From Actinomycetota bacterium (GTDB taxonomy: Bacteria; Actinomycetota; Geothermincolia; Geothermincolales; RBG-13-55-18): 14,730 nucleotides of DNA. Location: contig JAPWVA010000009.1 in the NCBI GenBank assembly GCA_028275245.1, forward strand, positions 1 through 14,730, in the 5' to 3' direction. The position numbers were made by a program, and so were the translations under genes. This document shows positions 13,781-14,730 of this stretch, piece after piece. Within the stretch, counting starts at the first letter, position 1. Each line of letters opens with the position of its first letter. The notes beneath the pieces were generated by a model, which had not been told where the DNA came from, made no database searches, and was given only the letters and a program-made list of their open reading frames with translations.

Positions 13781-14503
13781 TTACAGGAAGCCGTAGTGGT
13801 GCCGGGCCAGCGTGAGGAGCACTGCCCCAGCCGACTCGGTCCTCAGGACGTGTTTTCCCAGGGAGACCGGCAACGCCCCGGCCGATATCATCTCCTCCCG
13901 TTCCCGGGGCGAGAACCCTCCCTCGGGTCCCACCAGAAGACCCACATCCCGGGAAGCCTCCCCTTCCAAGGCCTCTCCCACCTTCATCCCTCCCGTCTCA
14001 TCCGCCAGCAACACCGGCTTCAAGCTCCTTATTTCCTCCAGCATCTCCTCCCACGCCAGGACGGGATAAACCCGGGGAAGGAAAGCCCGACCAGCGGTGC
14101 GGGAGGCCTCAAGGCAAAGCTTCTCCCATCTGTCCAAACTCCACCTTTTTGACGCATTCTGGCATCGGGATGACTTGAAAGGCCTCAGGGCATGTACCCC
14201 CAGCTCCACTGTCCTGCGGATGACCTCCTCCATCTTCCTTCCCCCGGGGAGGGCCTGGAAAAGATGAAATCGAGGGAACTCCGCCTCCACCTTTTCACCG
14301 GGGCTCATGGATAGGTGGAGGGAATCCCTCCCCATTCCCTTCACCCTTCCCCTGTAACGAGTACCGGCGCCATCCAGAACCTCCACCATCTCCCCCACCC
14401 TCACTCGGAGGACCCTGGCCAGGTAATGGAATGCCTCTCCCTTTATCTCCAAGGGGTCGGTGTCGCATAGTTCGGGAGGGAGGTAAATCCTAGGAGTGGT
14501 CAA
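13781..14503 (-). CDS. rsmE: 16S rRNA m3U1498 methyltransferase RsmE
   Basis: SPOUT-fold SAM-dependent enzyme that methylates U1498 of 16S rRNA. The 240-residue protein starts with a PUA-like domain (about 1-70; HYLARVLRVRVGE at 26-38). The catalytic SPOUT domain follows, with KRWSLDRWEKLCLEASRTAGR at about 119-139, the knot motif VGPEGGFSPRE (191-201) and LGKHVLRTESA (215-225). The start is TTG at 14503, overlapping the dnaJ stop as TTGA, which suggests coupled translation. A GGGGGCG stretch 7 bases upstream may be the ribosome binding site. dnaJ-rsmE-mtaB is a common Gram-positive arrangement, sometimes with prmA between dnaJ and rsmE; prmA is absent here. Confidence 0.95.
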   Translation of the reverse strand: MTTPRIYLPPELCDTDPLEIKGEAFHYLARVLRVRVGEMVEVLDGAGTRYRGRVKGMGRDSLHLSMSPGEKVEAEFPRFHLFQALPGGRKMEEVIRRTVELGVHALRPFKSSRCQNASKRWSLDRWEKLCLEASRTAGRAFLPRVYPVLAWEEMLEEIRSLKPVLLADETGGMKVGEALEGEASRDVGLLVGPEGGFSPREREEMISAGALPVSLGKHVLRTESAGAVLLTLARHHYGFL

Positions 14504-14730
14504 TGCTGCGCCCCCATGACTTTCTTCAAGCGGTCGAAGATGCCGGACTTCCTGCCGGCCTTTTCCTCCTCCAGGCGGCGGAACTCCTCGAGCAACCTTC
14601 TCTGTTCCGGCGTGAGGTCCCTGGGCACCTCCAGATCCAGTACCAGGTATAGGTCGCCGCGTCCACGGGCCCTGGGATGGGGGAGTCCCCTGCCCCTTAG
14701 TCGGATCTTATCCCCGGGTTGGCTGCCCGG
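14500..14730 (-). CDS. dnaJ: Chaperone DnaJ, C-terminal end only
   Basis: Only the last 76 residues are in the window; the start, J domain and zinc-finger region lie beyond the right edge. The visible part is the second C-terminal substrate-binding domain: PGSQPGDKIRLRGRGLPHPR, then RGRGDLYLVLDLEVPRDLTPEQRRLLEEF, a close match to the DnaJ family end. A short charged tail closes with FDRLKKVMGAQH. Its stop overlaps the rsmE start. DnaJ works as co-chaperone of DnaK, and the promoter of this operon is presumably upstream, outside the window. Confidence 0.93.
   Translation of the reverse strand, partial: PGSQPGDKIRLRGRGLPHPRARGRGDLYLVLDLEVPRDLTPEQRRLLEEFRRLEEEKAGRKSGIFDRLKKVMGAQH

Noticed and set aside
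1..14730. CRISPR arrays, transposases, phage genes, tRNA or rRNA genes
   Set aside because: I found no regularly spaced repeats, no transposase or integrase motifs and no tRNA/rRNA sequence on either strand.

Overview
This is a GC-rich bacterial chromosome segment with no sign of plasmid, phage or transposase genes. Every gene I can support lies on the minus strand, so the window is read from right to left. Two conserved neighbourhoods are joined head to tail. The right half (14730 to 8778) is dnaJ (3' end) - rsmE - mtaB - hinT - phoH - ybeY - corC-like: chaperone, rRNA/tRNA modification and rRNA maturation genes. The left half (8778 to 1) is pgeF - acyP - mgtC-like - yggS - sepF - proC - yggT - divIVA - yggU - ileS (missing its 3' end): the cell-division and wall neighbourhood that normally lies next to the dcw cluster of Gram-positive bacteria.

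The content points to a Gram-positive lineage. SepF and DivIVA in the pgeF-yggS-sepF-yggT-divIVA-ileS order are typical of Firmicutes and Actinomycetota. ybeY followed directly by a CBS/CorC-domain membrane protein, together with the absence of ylmH and pgpH, looks more actinobacterial. A complete MtaB would fit a deep-branching actinobacterial or high-GC clostridial lineage. I cannot fix the taxon from the sequence alone.

Most genes are tightly spaced. dnaJ/rsmE overlap in TTGA, corC/pgeF overlap in TGATG, and proC/yggT are 1 base apart. Likely transcription or regulation breaks are the long phoH-ybeY gap (10570-10998), the yggS-sepF leader (5859-6083), the sepF-proC gap (5297-5405) and the yggU-ileS gap (2666-2917), which holds a promoter candidate. 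At least six genes (ileS, divIVA, yggT, mgtC-like, ybeY, rsmE) appear to start with TTG.

Most of the window is ordinary core genome. The part that is not explained by genes is the 429-base phoH-ybeY gap. It holds a compact four-stem junction with perfect helices, a separate long-range stem, and two copies of one bulged hairpin. The second copy contains the ybeY ribosome binding site, and its outer stem differs from the first copy while pairing is kept. This is the best candidate for an undescribed cis-regulatory RNA or dispersed structured element. Smaller points are a 17-base dyad upstream of sepF, an Asp in place of the third zinc-ligand His of YbeY, a degenerate GAGATCC...GGATGACA palindrome between sepF and proC, and the insertion of acyP and an mgtC-like gene between pgeF and yggS.
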